Positions 1 through 8,040 of a stretch of 64,000 nt of DNA are shown piece by piece. Both the position numbers and the translations under genes were made by a program. The stretch comes from Variovorax sp. dw_308 (GTDB taxonomy: Bacteria; Pseudomonadota; Gammaproteobacteria; Burkholderiales; Burkholderiaceae_C): positions 1 to 64,000 of the forward strand of contig NZ_JAATOM010000011.1 in the NCBI RefSeq assembly GCF_019207085.1. Reading direction: 5' to 3'. The notes beneath the pieces were generated by a model that ran no database searches, was not told the origin of the DNA, and saw nothing but the letters and a program-made list of their open reading frames with translations. Positions within the stretch are counted from its first letter, which is position 1; each line of letters starts with the position of its first letter.

Positions 1-142
1 CTAAACGCGGAGACATATCGTGTTCATCTTTTCTCAGCGACGTTATGTAATGATGTTTGAACCAAAGCTTTGCAAACAACTTTTGCAATCTTGGATCTAA
101 TTCAATATCTCTTGCATCGTCAGGGTAAAATTTGTCATTCAT
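1..142 (-). CDS. Partial unknown protein of the integrated element
   Basis: An open frame starts with ATG at 142 and runs off the left edge, so only about the first 47 residues are visible (MNDKFYPDDARDIELD, then a basic and aromatic stretch). Codon use is AT-rich, like the neighbouring element genes and unlike the chromosome further right. No family is recognised. The frame is clean and acidic at its N-terminus, which argues for a real gene. A short upstream frame ends in an overlapping ATGA, suggesting translational coupling. Confidence 0.5.
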   Translation of the reverse strand, partial: MNDKFYPDDARDIELDPRLQKLFAKLWFKHHYITSLRKDEHDMSPRL

Positions 143-219
143 GATGTGGCAATATAATGTTGATGAACGGCTAGCGACGATTCATATCGGCTAGGTTTCG
201 TAATCTTCATATGATGCAT
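139..219 (-). CDS. Possible 26-residue leader or small protein
   Basis: A short frame begins with ATG at 219 (a second in-frame ATG lies at 210) and encodes MHHMKITKPSRYESSLAV followed by eight more residues. Its TGA overlaps the ATG of the downstream partial gene. An AAGGA lies just before the first ATG. The overlap suggests coupling, but the frame is too short to be sure it is translated and no family is recognised. Confidence 0.25.
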   Translation of the reverse strand: MHHMKITKPSRYESSLAVHQHYIATS

Positions 220-467
220 GTTCCTTGCTTATTTGCCCGCAGGCGACGATCTAGACGATCTGATGAATTTCTGAGTGCCAAATCTGGCTAACCTGTTGAT
301 TTCATTCAATTTCTAATAATCTAACACTTCTAATACTCATTCAATACCCGGTTCATGTGACATCTCGTTGCCCTTTGGAGTGAATCAATTTAAAAGCGCT
401 AGAAGTTAGAAATCCAATGAAATCATGGAGTTAGCCCGCGCTTGGCCGTAGAAGCCTCTTCAGATGT
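220..467. other. AT-rich intergenic stretch, no gene seen
   Basis: Between the left-hand partial gene and the end of the DUF3987 protein the DNA is markedly AT-rich with many stops in all frames. No tRNA, convincing terminator or strong promoter was recognised. It probably belongs to the integrated element. Confidence 0.4.
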
Positions 468-1868
468 CTAGAAAAATGATGGAATGTGATTTGCCGGTTC
501 ACTCAAATAGTCCTTGTAATTGGTGAGCATGTAGCATGTCGCGGTCGAATCAAACTTAACGTTTGCATCTGCCACGGAAATTCGCCTTAGTTCGCCACAC
601 GTTTGCAGTTCATCTATGGTTCGCCTAATCGTTGCGGTCGCGCCGTTTTTTGCGTGCTTAAAGGCGGCATCGCTTGTCAACCGCTTCGATATGTAGGAAT
701 GTGGAACGATGCCGTGAAGCTGCATCGCTATGCTTCCAACCTTGTATCGTTGCAATTCCGCCCAAGGCTTAGTGAACCACTCTTTAACTACTGCTCGAAC
801 TTTATGCTGTTGGGCCGTTTCAGAAATTGCCTGTTCTCCGACTTCGCCCGACTCAAACGCCGTAATTAATCGTGTGGTTGATTGAAATTCAACCTCAAGG
901 GCCCATCTGGCCTGTTCTAAATTAATGATTGGAGTGTATGCATTAACTCCTACGGCAAATAGCGAGGCGATGCGATATGCTTTTTCAATGCGTCGAGTCC
1001 AAAGTAGTTTTGTCAGCTCTGGTGCATCTGAGTTGACAGTTTTCAGGTAGAACTCTTCGGCATCCGCAAACGCCTTGGCCGCATTCGGGTCCAACAGTAC
1101 CTCTTGCGTGAAGCCTTGGCTGTTGAGTTGCAGTGTGTGGGCACAGAGGGTGTCAAGTCCCTTAATTAGTCTTGGATTGGTGTAACGGAATTCGTTTGCC
1201 GGCGGAATATCGCCGCTGTGTTCGAGGATGGTGAAACGAGGTATTAAGCCGGATTTAACCTGGTCTTCGCTGAATGCTTTATAAAACTCGGAGGGCGTTG
1301 AATCCCCAATAAAGCTGAATGCAGGTCTATAAATGGTTGTCGTATTCTTTGTGTTGTCCGAGTACACTGTTGGTCGAATAACGCCATTCGGTCCAGAATT
1401 GGTGAATAGATCCAACATGAGGCGAAGAAGACCCTTCGCGTTTTCGTTTGCGCGAGGGCTGCACAGTTGCTGTAGAAAAATTCCTACTTCGCCATAGTGA
1501 CTAACCACTGACGGATGATTAGTAAGGTGCCGCACTAACGCTTGAGGACTCGCGTAGCTGGCCGCTCCAACGAAATCGCCCGCAGCGGGAACAGATTTTT
1601 GAACATGCGCCAATAGTCGATTAATGGATTCAGAAATGCTGTTCTTTCCTGTGCCACTGCCAGCAAGGAGTAAAAGCCACAAGTTCAAACCCCTCCCTTT
1701 GATGCTGTGGGAACGCCCACAAATACCCGCCATAAGCGCAAGGGCCGTGCAGACCGAAACTACCTTTATAGGTCGGTACGAATTGTTGAAAACGTCGTTG
1801 GCTATCTCAAAAACAAGTCCGTCTTGAGGAATGTTTTCGATCAACGGTATGTCTAATTTTGGCGTCAC
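468..1868 (-). CDS. DUF3987-type P-loop ATPase of the element
   Basis: This 466-residue protein has a Walker A motif (GSGTGKN, about residues 70-76) in an otherwise divergent sequence. It resembles the DUF3987 family of phage and element proteins thought to be helicase- or primase-associated. An isolated P-loop protein between an AlpA-type regulator and the window end suggests a role in element replication. Translation starts at GTG, 12 bases after the stop of the upstream AlpA-like gene; an in-frame stop just upstream excludes a longer form. Codon use is AT-rich, as in the rest of the element. The family call is from overall pattern and the Walker motif, so biochemical function is not established. 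Confidence 0.65.
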   Translation of the reverse strand: MTPKLDIPLIENIPQDGLVFEIANDVFNNSYRPIKVVSVCTALALMAGICGRSHSIKGRGLNLWLLLLAGSGTGKNSISESINRLLAHVQKSVPAAGDFVGAASYASPQALVRHLTNHPSVVSHYGEVGIFLQQLCSPRANENAKGLLRLMLDLFTNSGPNGVIRPTVYSDNTKNTTTIYRPAFSFIGDSTPSEFYKAFSEDQVKSGLIPRFTILEHSGDIPPANEFRYTNPRLIKGLDTLCAHTLQLNSQGFTQEVLLDPNAAKAFADAEEFYLKTVNSDAPELTKLLWTRRIEKAYRIASLFAVGVNAYTPIINLEQARWALEVEFQSTTRLITAFESGEVGEQAISETAQQHKVRAVVKEWFTKPWAELQRYKVGSIAMQLHGIVPHSYISKRLTSDAAFKHAKNGATATIRRTIDELQTCGELRRISVADANVKFDSTATCYMLTNYKDYLSEPANHIPSFF

Positions 1869-1880
1869 AAACTCATCCGA

Positions 1881-2117
1881 CTAGTTAACCCGTTGCTTTA
1901 ATAACGTTGCAACAAGACTTCGGATTTCACGGTCAGATTTGCCGGCAATGCGTGCCGCATTAATCGCTTCCAGTTCATGCGCGGGCCATGCAGCGCATCG
2001 CTCGCCTAGCTTCACTGGAGGCGTTAGCAAGCCTTGCTTGATTCGCAAATAGTGGGTGCTACGCGTGTTGCCGCTCATGCTGAGCGCGCCGGGCAGGCGA
2101 AGGAGAGTAGGGGTCAT
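1881..2117 (-). CDS. AlpA-like MerR-fold transcriptional regulator
   Basis: The predicted 78-residue protein starts MTPTLLRLPGALSMSG and continues with a helix-turn-helix of the AlpA/MerR-like excisionase fold (RSTHYLRIKQGLL, then PVKLGERCAAWP, the family's typical 'P.KLG.R...W' strand). AlpA-type proteins activate integrase or excision genes in P4- and CP4-57-like elements. A longer frame exists upstream, but the family starts at the LLRLP segment, so the ATG at 2117 was chosen. It sits 12 bases upstream of the DUF3987-type gene and is probably co-transcribed with it. Confidence 0.7.
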   Translation of the reverse strand: MTPTLLRLPGALSMSGNTRSTHYLRIKQGLLTPPVKLGERCAAWPAHELEAINAARIAGKSDREIRSLVATLLKQRVN

Positions 2118-2220
2118 AAGTTGAGTCCAATACGATGCGACGGGACGCCGCTGCATGGATGAACTATGCCCTTGTATCCGGGGCTCCGTCTAGGTCGGAC
2201 ACGGGGAATAACTCTTGCAG

Positions 2221-2529
2221 TTATTCAGATCTTAATTCTTTCGCGCGAATTCTGATGCGCTTCGCGAAATCGTTAATTCGATTTTCTGGGAAGATACTAT
2301 TGGAATGGTCGAGCAAATGGAACTTCGCCGCCGCGTATGCGGTCGTGTGTTCACTATTCACAAATGCTCTAGCGGCTTTATCTACAGCTTTTAGTTGCTG
2401 TGGATTTTCTCGCCTGCCAACTTTTTTTTCAGGCGGCATTGGGACGCATTCGATTAAGTATTCCGTCTTCGGGGATGCGGTAAGTGCAGTTCGCGCCTCA
2501 TGCGGCAAATCTTCAGGCTTGTGAATCAT
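2221..2529 (-). CDS. Small unknown protein of the element
   Basis: A 102-residue hydrophilic, basic protein begins MIHKPEDLPHEAR and contains a KKVGRRENPQQLKAV segment. It follows the integrase by 31 bases and precedes the AlpA-like gene on the same strand. No domain is recognised. Its position suggests a DNA-binding accessory or excision factor, but that is only context. The longer reading up to 2592 would overlap the integrase end, so the ATG at 2529 is preferred. Confidence 0.5.
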   Translation of the reverse strand: MIHKPEDLPHEARTALTASPKTEYLIECVPMPPEKKVGRRENPQQLKAVDKAARAFVNSEHTTAYAAAKFHLLDHSNSIFPENRINDFAKRIRIRAKELRSE

Positions 2530-2560
2530 GGTTGGTGCCCGATAACGCTGGCGTGGCGCA

Positions 2561-3823
2561 TCACGCCGCTTCCTGATTGATTGCGACAACATTGCCCACA
2601 GTAGGGGCCTGCACGGTGCCGCAGAACTTCGCCCAATCGGCCATCAATCGGGCACGCTTTGCGAGCAAGTCGCCGCGTTGGTAGGCGGCTTCGGCTTTGT
2701 CCTTCAACTGGTGCGTGAGGGCGTGCTCGATCACTTCGCGCGGGTATGCCGTTGTCTCGCCAGCCCAGTCGCGGAACGTGGAACGGAAGCCATGCTGTGT
2801 CAGATCGCCGCGTTCCATGCGCCGCAGCACTGCGGTCAAGGCCATGTCGGAGAGTGGACCCTTGCGAGGTGCTGGAAAAATGTAGTCGCAACCCTCAACG
2901 CGAGGCAGAGCCTCCAGCAATTTCACGGCTTGCGTCGATAGTGGGACGCGATGCTCTTTGCGTGCCTTCATTCGTTCGGCTGGCACTGTCCAAGTCTTCG
3001 CCTGCAGGTCTATCTCTGCCCACAGTGCGCAGCGCACTTCGCCAGACCTAGCGGCGGTGAGGGTGGCGAACTCAAGCGCACGAGCGGAGACGCCTTCACG
3101 CTGGCGCAGTTCGCTCATAAACGCGCCCATGTGGGCATACGGGAGGGCCGCATGGTGCTCAACTTTGGCGACCTTGTTCCTGGCTGGCAGTTCGTTGTCA
3201 AGGTGGCCTTTCCACCGTGCCGGGTTGTCGCCTTGCCGGTAGCCGCGAAACGCGGCCCAATCGAGGACAGATTCGATGCGACCGCGCAAGCGGCTTGCCG
3301 TTTCGGTCTTCGCGTACCAAAGCTGCGCTTTGTCGTCGCCAACTTCTTGTTGGAGCACTGCAAGCACCAACCCGGTATCAATCGCGGCAACTGAAAGCTG
3401 TCCGATCTTCGGGAACGCGTAAGTTTCGAGAGTTGCGCTCCACTGTTTAGCGTGCTTCTCGTTTTTCCATCCTGCCCGATTCGCATCGACGTATGCGGTT
3501 GCGCATTCAGCAAAGGTCTTCGCCTTCGCCGTCTCAAGCCTCAAGCGTTGATCTTCGGCTTTGCGTGCTGCAATGGGGTCACGGCCATCGGCAACTAGCT
3601 TGCGATGACCCTCTGCCTTTGTTCGCGCTTCTGCAAGCGTCACGGTGTGCACTGGCCCAAGTCCCATCTCCCGAGCCTTGCCGTGCAGAGTGAAGCGATA
3701 GACCCAAGACTTACCGCCAAGCTTGCTGATCTGAAGCCACAATCCGCCGCCGTCGCCGTAGTAGCCGGGCGCCCTTGCCCGCTGCACCGCCACTGCCGAA
3801 AGTTTGTTGATACCGCCTGCCAT
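2561..3823 (-). CDS. P4-type tyrosine site-specific integrase
   Basis: The 420-residue protein starts MAGGINKLSAVAVQRA and has the N-terminal arm-binding domain of DUF4102/P4 integrases (DGGGLWLQI, SWVYRF). It continues with a SAM-like core-binding domain and a C-terminal catalytic domain. Visible catalytic positions are the Arg in TAARSGEVR, the HGFR box, the His in IEHALTHQ and the likely nucleophilic Tyr in AEAAYQRGD. It catalyses integration and excision of the element. A longer frame to 3886 exists, but its extra residues read through the probable att region, so the ATG at 3823 is preferred. It is the last element gene before host-like DNA, the usual place for such integrases. Confidence 0.9.
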   Translation of the reverse strand: MAGGINKLSAVAVQRARAPGYYGDGGGLWLQISKLGGKSWVYRFTLHGKAREMGLGPVHTVTLAEARTKAEGHRKLVADGRDPIAARKAEDQRLRLETAKAKTFAECATAYVDANRAGWKNEKHAKQWSATLETYAFPKIGQLSVAAIDTGLVLAVLQQEVGDDKAQLWYAKTETASRLRGRIESVLDWAAFRGYRQGDNPARWKGHLDNELPARNKVAKVEHHAALPYAHMGAFMSELRQREGVSARALEFATLTAARSGEVRCALWAEIDLQAKTWTVPAERMKARKEHRVPLSTQAVKLLEALPRVEGCDYIFPAPRKGPLSDMALTAVLRRMERGDLTQHGFRSTFRDWAGETTAYPREVIEHALTHQLKDKAEAAYQRGDLLAKRARLMADWAKFCGTVQAPTVGNVVAINQEAA

Positions 3824-4273
3824 CGTGTTGCCATCTACCCATGTTTCTACCCACGATATTAGGCCGGATCTCAACGGATGTAGCAAGCCTTCTTTGGACG
3901 ATAAAGAACGCTAAGTTACTGTCATACCTCGAAAAAAGTGAATGTTGTTGAATCTTGTCAGACGCTAGGATGACGGACTCCGGTTCCGCCAGCTAGCCAA
4001 GTAGAAACGCCCCTCACGGGGCGTTTTTGCTTTCTGGCTCCGCTTTTCCCGATGCCTGTGGATGTCGCCTAGACAGGCTTCCGCCCGTTGCCGCCAGTCG
4101 GGTTGACGCCCCTTGGCGCTTGGTCCAAAGTACGCGCCCGGGGCGACAGGGCCGCCGATTACTCGAACGCGCGCGCCGTGCATGCCTGAACTTGCCACGC
4201 GACTCGCTTCCGGTGCGAGCGAACGAGGGGCTGCCGACTACACCAAGGTGCAAGCACCAACGAGGGAGAAGAC
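3824..4273. other. Insertion boundary and intergenic region
   Basis: No gene is seen here. The left part (to about 3960) is AT-rich element DNA that would carry the integrase promoter and the attachment site. Around 3961-4000 lies a short segment (GGACTCCGGTTCCGCCAGCT) followed at once by a strong terminator. The right part is ordinary GC-rich DNA leading to the porin. Confidence 0.5.
4005..4028 (+). terminator. Rho-independent terminator stranded at the insertion scar
   Basis: A 9-bp perfect stem (AAACGCCCC / GGGGCGTTT) with a TCAC loop is followed by more T residues. No intact gene lies directly upstream on the plus strand, so it most likely belonged to a host gene whose body was displaced by the integrated element. 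Confidence 0.8.
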
Positions 4274-5371
4274 ATGAAGAAGATCGGAGTGCTGGTCCTC
4301 GCCAACCTTTTGCTGGCGCACCAGGCCATGGCGCAATCGGGCACGGGGCAGGGGCCGGTCTCGGGCAGCAGCCTGACGCTGTTCGGCATCGCCGACATAC
4401 TCGTGGCCTATGGCTCCGGCAGCGCCGCACACACGATCCAACTCGCGAGCAACGGCAACGTGCAGTCGCGGCTGGGTTTCAGGGGCGTGCAGGATCTGGG
4501 CGGGGGGCTCGGGGCGGGCTTCTGGCTTGAAACCGGGCTCCAGGTCGACACCGGCACCGGCACCGCCGGCAACACCAACAATCAGCCGAGCGGTGCGACG
4601 AGTGCCGACTTCATGAGCTTCAGCCGGCGCGCCACGGTCAGCCTGATGGACTTTTGGGGCGAGATCCGGATGGGCCGGGATTTCACGGCGACCTTCCGCA
4701 ACCGGGACCAGACGGACCCCTTCGGAACCAGCGGCGTGGGCGCATCGTTGCCCTATTCCATGTCGATCGCCGGGGTGACGTCGACGCGGGCCTCCAACAT
4801 GGTGGGCTACTTCCTGCCGGGAGATCTGGGCGGCGTATTCGGAGAGGTTCAGGTGTTCATGGGGGAGAACATCTCGCACATGCCCAACGCGCAGGATGGC
4901 AATGGCTACCAGGCGCGCATCGGCTGGAGCGGCGGACCGTTCGGCATTGCCGTGGCGACCGGGAAGACCAAGTACGCGCAAACAGCCACTACCGGGGATA
5001 TCGATGTCTACAACATCGGCGCTTTCTACGATTTCGGCGTCGTGCGAATGACGGCGGGTTACTTCGTCGATGAGCGCAAGCAATTCGTCTCCGTGAAGAG
5101 CACGAGCTACATCGTCGGCGCCGTGATTCCGGTGGGACCGCACCAGTTGAAGGTTTCGTATTCGTCGAACGGCACCGACGAGGTCACGGACCCGCGGGCC
5201 AAGAAGGTGGCGCTGGGCTATGTCTACAACCTCTCGAAGCGGACGGCGGCCTATGGCACGGTGGCCTATCTGCGCAACAGCGGCAATTCGGCGGTCGCGT
5301 TGAACAATTCGATCACCGAACCCGGGCGCAGCTCACGGGGCGTCGACCTGGGCTTGCGGCACAGCTTCTAG
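4274..5371 (+). CDS. Gram-negative outer-membrane porin
   Basis: This is a 365-residue trimeric-type general porin of the betaproteobacterial Porin_4 family. A signal peptide ends at AMA/QS (about residue 20). The mature protein begins with the typical SSLTLFGIADI strand and shows loop and turn patterns such as QSRLGFRGVQDLGGGL. It ends with the C-terminal Phe (HSF) needed for outer-membrane assembly. A good ribosome-binding site (GAGGGAGAAG) precedes the ATG. It probably lets small hydrophilic or anionic solutes into the periplasm. It stands alone, between the element scar and the FHA gene, and its substrate cannot be told from sequence. Confidence 0.9.
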   Translation: MKKIGVLVLANLLLAHQAMAQSGTGQGPVSGSSLTLFGIADILVAYGSGSAAHTIQLASNGNVQSRLGFRGVQDLGGGLGAGFWLETGLQVDTGTGTAGNTNNQPSGATSADFMSFSRRATVSLMDFWGEIRMGRDFTATFRNRDQTDPFGTSGVGASLPYSMSIAGVTSTRASNMVGYFLPGDLGGVFGEVQVFMGENISHMPNAQDGNGYQARIGWSGGPFGIAVATGKTKYAQTATTGDIDVYNIGAFYDFGVVRMTAGYFVDERKQFVSVKSTSYIVGAVIPVGPHQLKVSYSSNGTDEVTDPRAKKVALGYVYNLSKRTAAYGTVAYLRNSGNSAVALNNSITEPGRSSRGVDLGLRHSF

Positions 5372-5385
5372 GGTTTTCGCGCGTG

Positions 5386-5766
5386 TCAACGCGGCCCGGG
5401 CTTGCGCAGCTTGTCCAAGTCCATCAGCGCGCCCGGAATCGTCATGAGCCGCAGAGCTTCGGCGGGCGTCACGTTCTGTTCGCCAGCAAGGAAGCGCATC
5501 TGGCAGTCGCCGATGAGGATGGTGTCGCCGTTGGACAGTGCGCGCGACGTGATGCGATGGCCATTGACGAAGGTGCCGTTGCTGCTGTCGAGGTCGCGGA
5601 TCCAGACGGCGCCGCTTTCGACGGTCAAGGTCGCGTGGAAGCGGCTGACGCGGTCCGAATCGATGACGACGTCGTTGCTGTTGGCGCGACCGATCCGGGT
5701 GTCGGCCGCGGCCAGCGGGACCAGCTTGGTCTTGCCCGGATGGGTCATCACAATGAGCTTGGGCAT
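5386..5766 (-). CDS. FHA-domain signalling protein
   Basis: The 126-residue protein is essentially a single forkhead-associated domain that binds phosphothreonine peptides. The conserved FHA blocks are visible: IGR (about residues 25-27), the SRFHA turn (41-45) and SSNGTFVNG (61-69). AAGGAAGAC stands a few bases before the chosen ATG. A longer frame upstream has no family support. With no kinase or secretion genes nearby, its partner is unknown. It is convergent with the porin and lies downstream of the PPK2 gene on the same strand. Confidence 0.85.
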   Translation of the reverse strand: MPKLIVMTHPGKTKLVPLAAADTRIGRANSNDVVIDSDRVSRFHATLTVESGAVWIRDLDSSNGTFVNGHRITSRALSNGDTILIGDCQMRFLAGEQNVTPAEALRLMTIPGALMDLDKLRKPGPR

Positions 5767-5822
5767 CCGAAAGTCTTCCTTGGGTTCAAGCGCCGGGCTG
5801 CGCGGTAGGGAGGGCGGCGGGT

Positions 5823-5841
5823 TGTAGGGATGTGTCCTACA
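5823..5841. promoter_or_regulatory. Inverted repeat upstream of the FHA gene
   Basis: TGTAGG and CCTACA are separated by 7 bases, about 57 bases upstream of the FHA start codon and downstream of the PPK2 stop. The symmetry suits a dimeric regulator; no T-tract supports a terminator. The regulator is not known. Confidence 0.3.
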
Positions 5842-5954
5842 GGTGGCGCTGAGCCGAATATGACGCGGGACCGTCTCTTTGTACAGACATCCCAGGCGTT
5901 GCGTTGTTTCCCCGCGCAACACGAAAGTTGCTGCCGCGGCGGGCCCGCGCGAGC

Positions 5955-6761
5955 CTACTCGACGATCAGTCCCTTGAGCGCCGGGTCGTCCGGCGCTTCC
6001 TTCAGCTTCATCTGCTGGAGCGTCTTGATCAGGAGCCGCGCGATCATGAGGTTGCGGTGTGTCTTGCTGTCGGACGGGATCACGTACCAGGGTGCATGCC
6101 GGGTCGAAGTAGCCGCCAGCAACTTGTCGTAGGCGCGCTGGTAGTCGTCCCACTTCTTGCGGGCATCGAGGTCGCTGAGATCGAACTTCCAGTGCTTGCC
6201 GGGCGTGTCGATGCGATCCTGCAGGCGTTCGCGCTGGGTCTCCTTGCTGATGTGCAGCATGCACTTGATGACCACCGTGCCGGTTTCGCTGAGGAGGCGT
6301 TCGAAGTCGTTGATCTGTGCGTAGCGGCGCTCGGTGGCCTTCTTGTCGATCCAGCCTTCCACGACCGGCACCAGCACGTCTTCATAGTGGCTGCGGTTCC
6401 ACACCATGATTTCACCCGTGCGCGGCACCACGGCATGGCAGCGCCAGAGGAAATCGCGCGCCTTTTCCTCGAGCGACGGGGCCTTGAAGGCGGCCACGCG
6501 CACGCCCAGCGGCGAGGTGCGCGAGAACACCCAGCGGATGGTGCCGTCCTTGCCGCTGGTGTCCGTGCCCTGCAGCACCAGCAGGATCTTGCGGCTGCCT
6601 TCGGCATGCAGCAGGTTCTGCAGTTCGTCGAGTTGGAGCGCGAGCGCGTCGAGCTGCTCGACCTGCGCGCTGCGTGAGCCTTCGGCAAAGGGCGTCGCGC
6701 CTGGCTTGATGTCTGCGAGGTGGAAGGACTTGCCGACGCGGTAGTTCTTGAAGCTGGCCAT
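5955..6761 (-). CDS. PPK2-family polyphosphate kinase
   Basis: This 268-residue single-domain enzyme transfers phosphate between polyphosphate and nucleotides. The Walker A-like loop GTDTSGKDG (residues 65-73) and the basic lid region KKATERRYAQINDFERLLSE (around 140-160) are both present. Length and architecture fit the one-domain PPK2 classes, which use AMP, ADP or GDP; the exact nucleotide preference cannot be read from sequence. It is a soluble cytoplasmic enzyme involved in energy storage or nucleotide regeneration. It is transcribed divergently from the catabolic island starting at 6967, with about 200 bases between the start codons. Confidence 0.9.
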   Translation of the reverse strand: MASFKNYRVGKSFHLADIKPGATPFAEGSRSAQVEQLDALALQLDELQNLLHAEGSRKILLVLQGTDTSGKDGTIRWVFSRTSPLGVRVAAFKAPSLEEKARDFLWRCHAVVPRTGEIMVWNRSHYEDVLVPVVEGWIDKKATERRYAQINDFERLLSETGTVVIKCMLHISKETQRERLQDRIDTPGKHWKFDLSDLDARKKWDDYQRAYDKLLAATSTRHAPWYVIPSDSKTHRNLMIARLLIKTLQQMKLKEAPDDPALKGLIVE

Positions 6762-6873
6762 GCGCGATCCCCATTGCTTTGCAAAACGCGAGCGTACGCG
6801 ACCCGGGCCGTTGGCGCAGGGCGCCGTTGCAACTCCGCTTCGGATTGCCGAACCTCATGCGGGCCGAAACTGA

Positions 6874-6885
6874 TTGACATCTAAA
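6874..6885 (+). promoter_or_regulatory. Candidate MarR operator 1
   Basis: TTGACATCTAAA matches the motif TT-N-A-[G/C]-A-[T/G]-CTAAA also found at 10431 (beside marR) and 22769. It overlaps the -35 box, a position suited to repression. Assignment to the MarR protein at 9881-10417 is inference from shared sequence and proximity. Confidence 0.45.
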
Positions 6886-6902
6886 CATGTGAAAAGTAAT
6901 GT
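6874..6902 (+). promoter_or_regulatory. Sigma-70-like promoter of the opine-DH operon
   Basis: TTGACA (6874-6879) and TAATGT (6897-6902) are 17 bases apart, a near-consensus sigma-70 promoter. The first gene of the operon starts 65 bases downstream. The -35 box lies inside a 12-bp motif shared with two other promoters of the island. Confidence 0.7.
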
Positions 6903-6966
6903 ACCGTCACCTGGCGCGACCGGCGGCAGAGAACCATCCATCTCGAATCCTGTGAGGTATAGCTTC

Positions 6967-8040
6967 ATGAAAATTGCAATCCTGGGCGGAGGCCATGGCT
7001 GCTACGCCGCCGCCGCCGACCTGTCCGAGGCCGGCCATGAGGTTCGCCTCTGGCGGCGCGATGCGGCGGCGCTGGGGGCCGTCATCGCGGCGGGTTCCAT
7101 TCACCTGAAGGATGCGGAGGGCGCGCGCGACGTGGCGATCGCGAAGGCCACCGCCGACATCGGCGAAGCGATGCGCGGCGCGCAGCTCATCCTGATCCCG
7201 TCGCCTGCCATCGCGCAGGCCGACATAGCGCGCGCCATGGCGCCGCACCTGGTGGACGGGCAGGTGGTGTTCCTGCCGCCGGGCACCTTCGGCAGCTACG
7301 TGATGGCGCAGATCGCCCGCGAAGCCGGCAGCAAGGCTGACGTCGCCTGGGCCGAAACCGGCACGCTGCCTTACCTGGCACGCAAGCACGGCGAGCGCGA
7401 AGTCAACGTGACGATCCGCGCGATTCACCTGCCCACCGGCGTGTACCCGGCGCGCAAGGAGAAGGAGGCGATCGAGGTGATCCGGCAGGCCTACCCCAGC
7501 GTGCATGGCTGCGGCGACGCGCTGTCTGGCGCCCTGATGAATGCCGGCCCAGTCATCCACCCGCCGCTGATGGTGATGAACGCCGCGCCGCTGCAGCACT
7601 TCGAGCGTTGGGACATCCACAACGAAGGCACGCAGAAGGCGGTGCGCGCCGTGACCGACCAGCTCGACAACGAGCGCATCGCTGTGCGCGAGGCCTTCGG
7701 CCATGCGGGCCCGCACTATCCGCTGGCCGACCACTACAACAACGACAAGTGGATGTACGGTGACGCGCACAAGCAACTCGTGAAGTCGGGCGACTGGCGC
7801 GAGAACATCGACCTCTACGGTCATCGCTACATCACGGAAGACACCGAGCTTGGCCTGGCTTTCCTGGCGTCGGCCGCTCGCCATGCCGGCGTCGATGCGC
7901 CGATCGCGCATGGCTTGCTGGCGATCGTCGGTGGCTTCCTCGGGCGCGACCTGCGCAAAGGGCCGCGCACCTTCGACGCGCTGGGGCTGAACGGGCTGAA
8001 CCGCGATGCGCTGAAGGAGCGCCTGCATGACGGCGTCTGA
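6967..8040 (+). CDS. NAD(P)-dependent octopine/nopaline-dehydrogenase-family protein
   Basis: The 357-residue protein starts with a Rossmann fold (MKIAILGGGHGCYAAAADL) and has the helical C-terminal domain of the opine dehydrogenase family, including a conserved HP segment (AGPVIHPPLMVMNAA). Family members reduce or oxidise C-N linked amino acid-keto acid conjugates, or related hydroxy and imino acids. Here it is the first gene of an operon with a 3-hydroxyacyl-CoA-dehydrogenase-like protein, so it may act on an amino- or hydroxyl-bearing catabolic intermediate. GAGG lies before the chosen ATG; a longer frame upstream would pass through the promoter. The substrate is unknown. Confidence 0.75.
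   Translation: MKIAILGGGHGCYAAAADLSEAGHEVRLWRRDAAALGAVIAAGSIHLKDAEGARDVAIAKATADIGEAMRGAQLILIPSPAIAQADIARAMAPHLVDGQVVFLPPGTFGSYVMAQIAREAGSKADVAWAETGTLPYLARKHGEREVNVTIRAIHLPTGVYPARKEKEAIEVIRQAYPSVHGCGDALSGALMNAGPVIHPPLMVMNAAPLQHFERWDIHNEGTQKAVRAVTDQLDNERIAVREAFGHAGPHYPLADHYNNDKWMYGDAHKQLVKSGDWRENIDLYGHRYITEDTELGLAFLASAARHAGVDAPIAHGLLAIVGGFLGRDLRKGPRTFDALGLNGLNRDALKERLHDGV

Larger units (their letters stand above)
1..4000 (-). mobile_element. Right end of an integrated P4-like element
   Basis: All genes from the window start to the integrase run leftwards on the minus strand. Their base composition is lower in GC than the DNA right of 4000. The set (DUF3987-type P-loop protein, AlpA-like regulator, small unknown protein, P4-type tyrosine integrase at the extreme end) is a typical arrangement for a small integrative element or satellite. 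The left end lies outside the window. The right boundary is placed near 3960-4004, between the integrase and an orphan terminator, but the exact att core was not determined. Confidence 0.75.

Noticed and set aside
603..869. Short plus-strand frame inside the DUF3987-type gene
   Set aside because: No ribosome site or family; lies fully antisense to the P-loop protein.
2561..3886. Longer integrase start at 3886
   Set aside because: The extra residues read through the probable attachment region and are not part of the family's N-terminal domain, which begins at the ATG at 3823.
3961..4000. A tRNA 3' end at the insertion boundary
   Set aside because: The GGTTC is followed by C rather than a purine and no T-arm or acceptor stem can be folded, so no tRNA is called; only a weak tmRNA-like resemblance remains.
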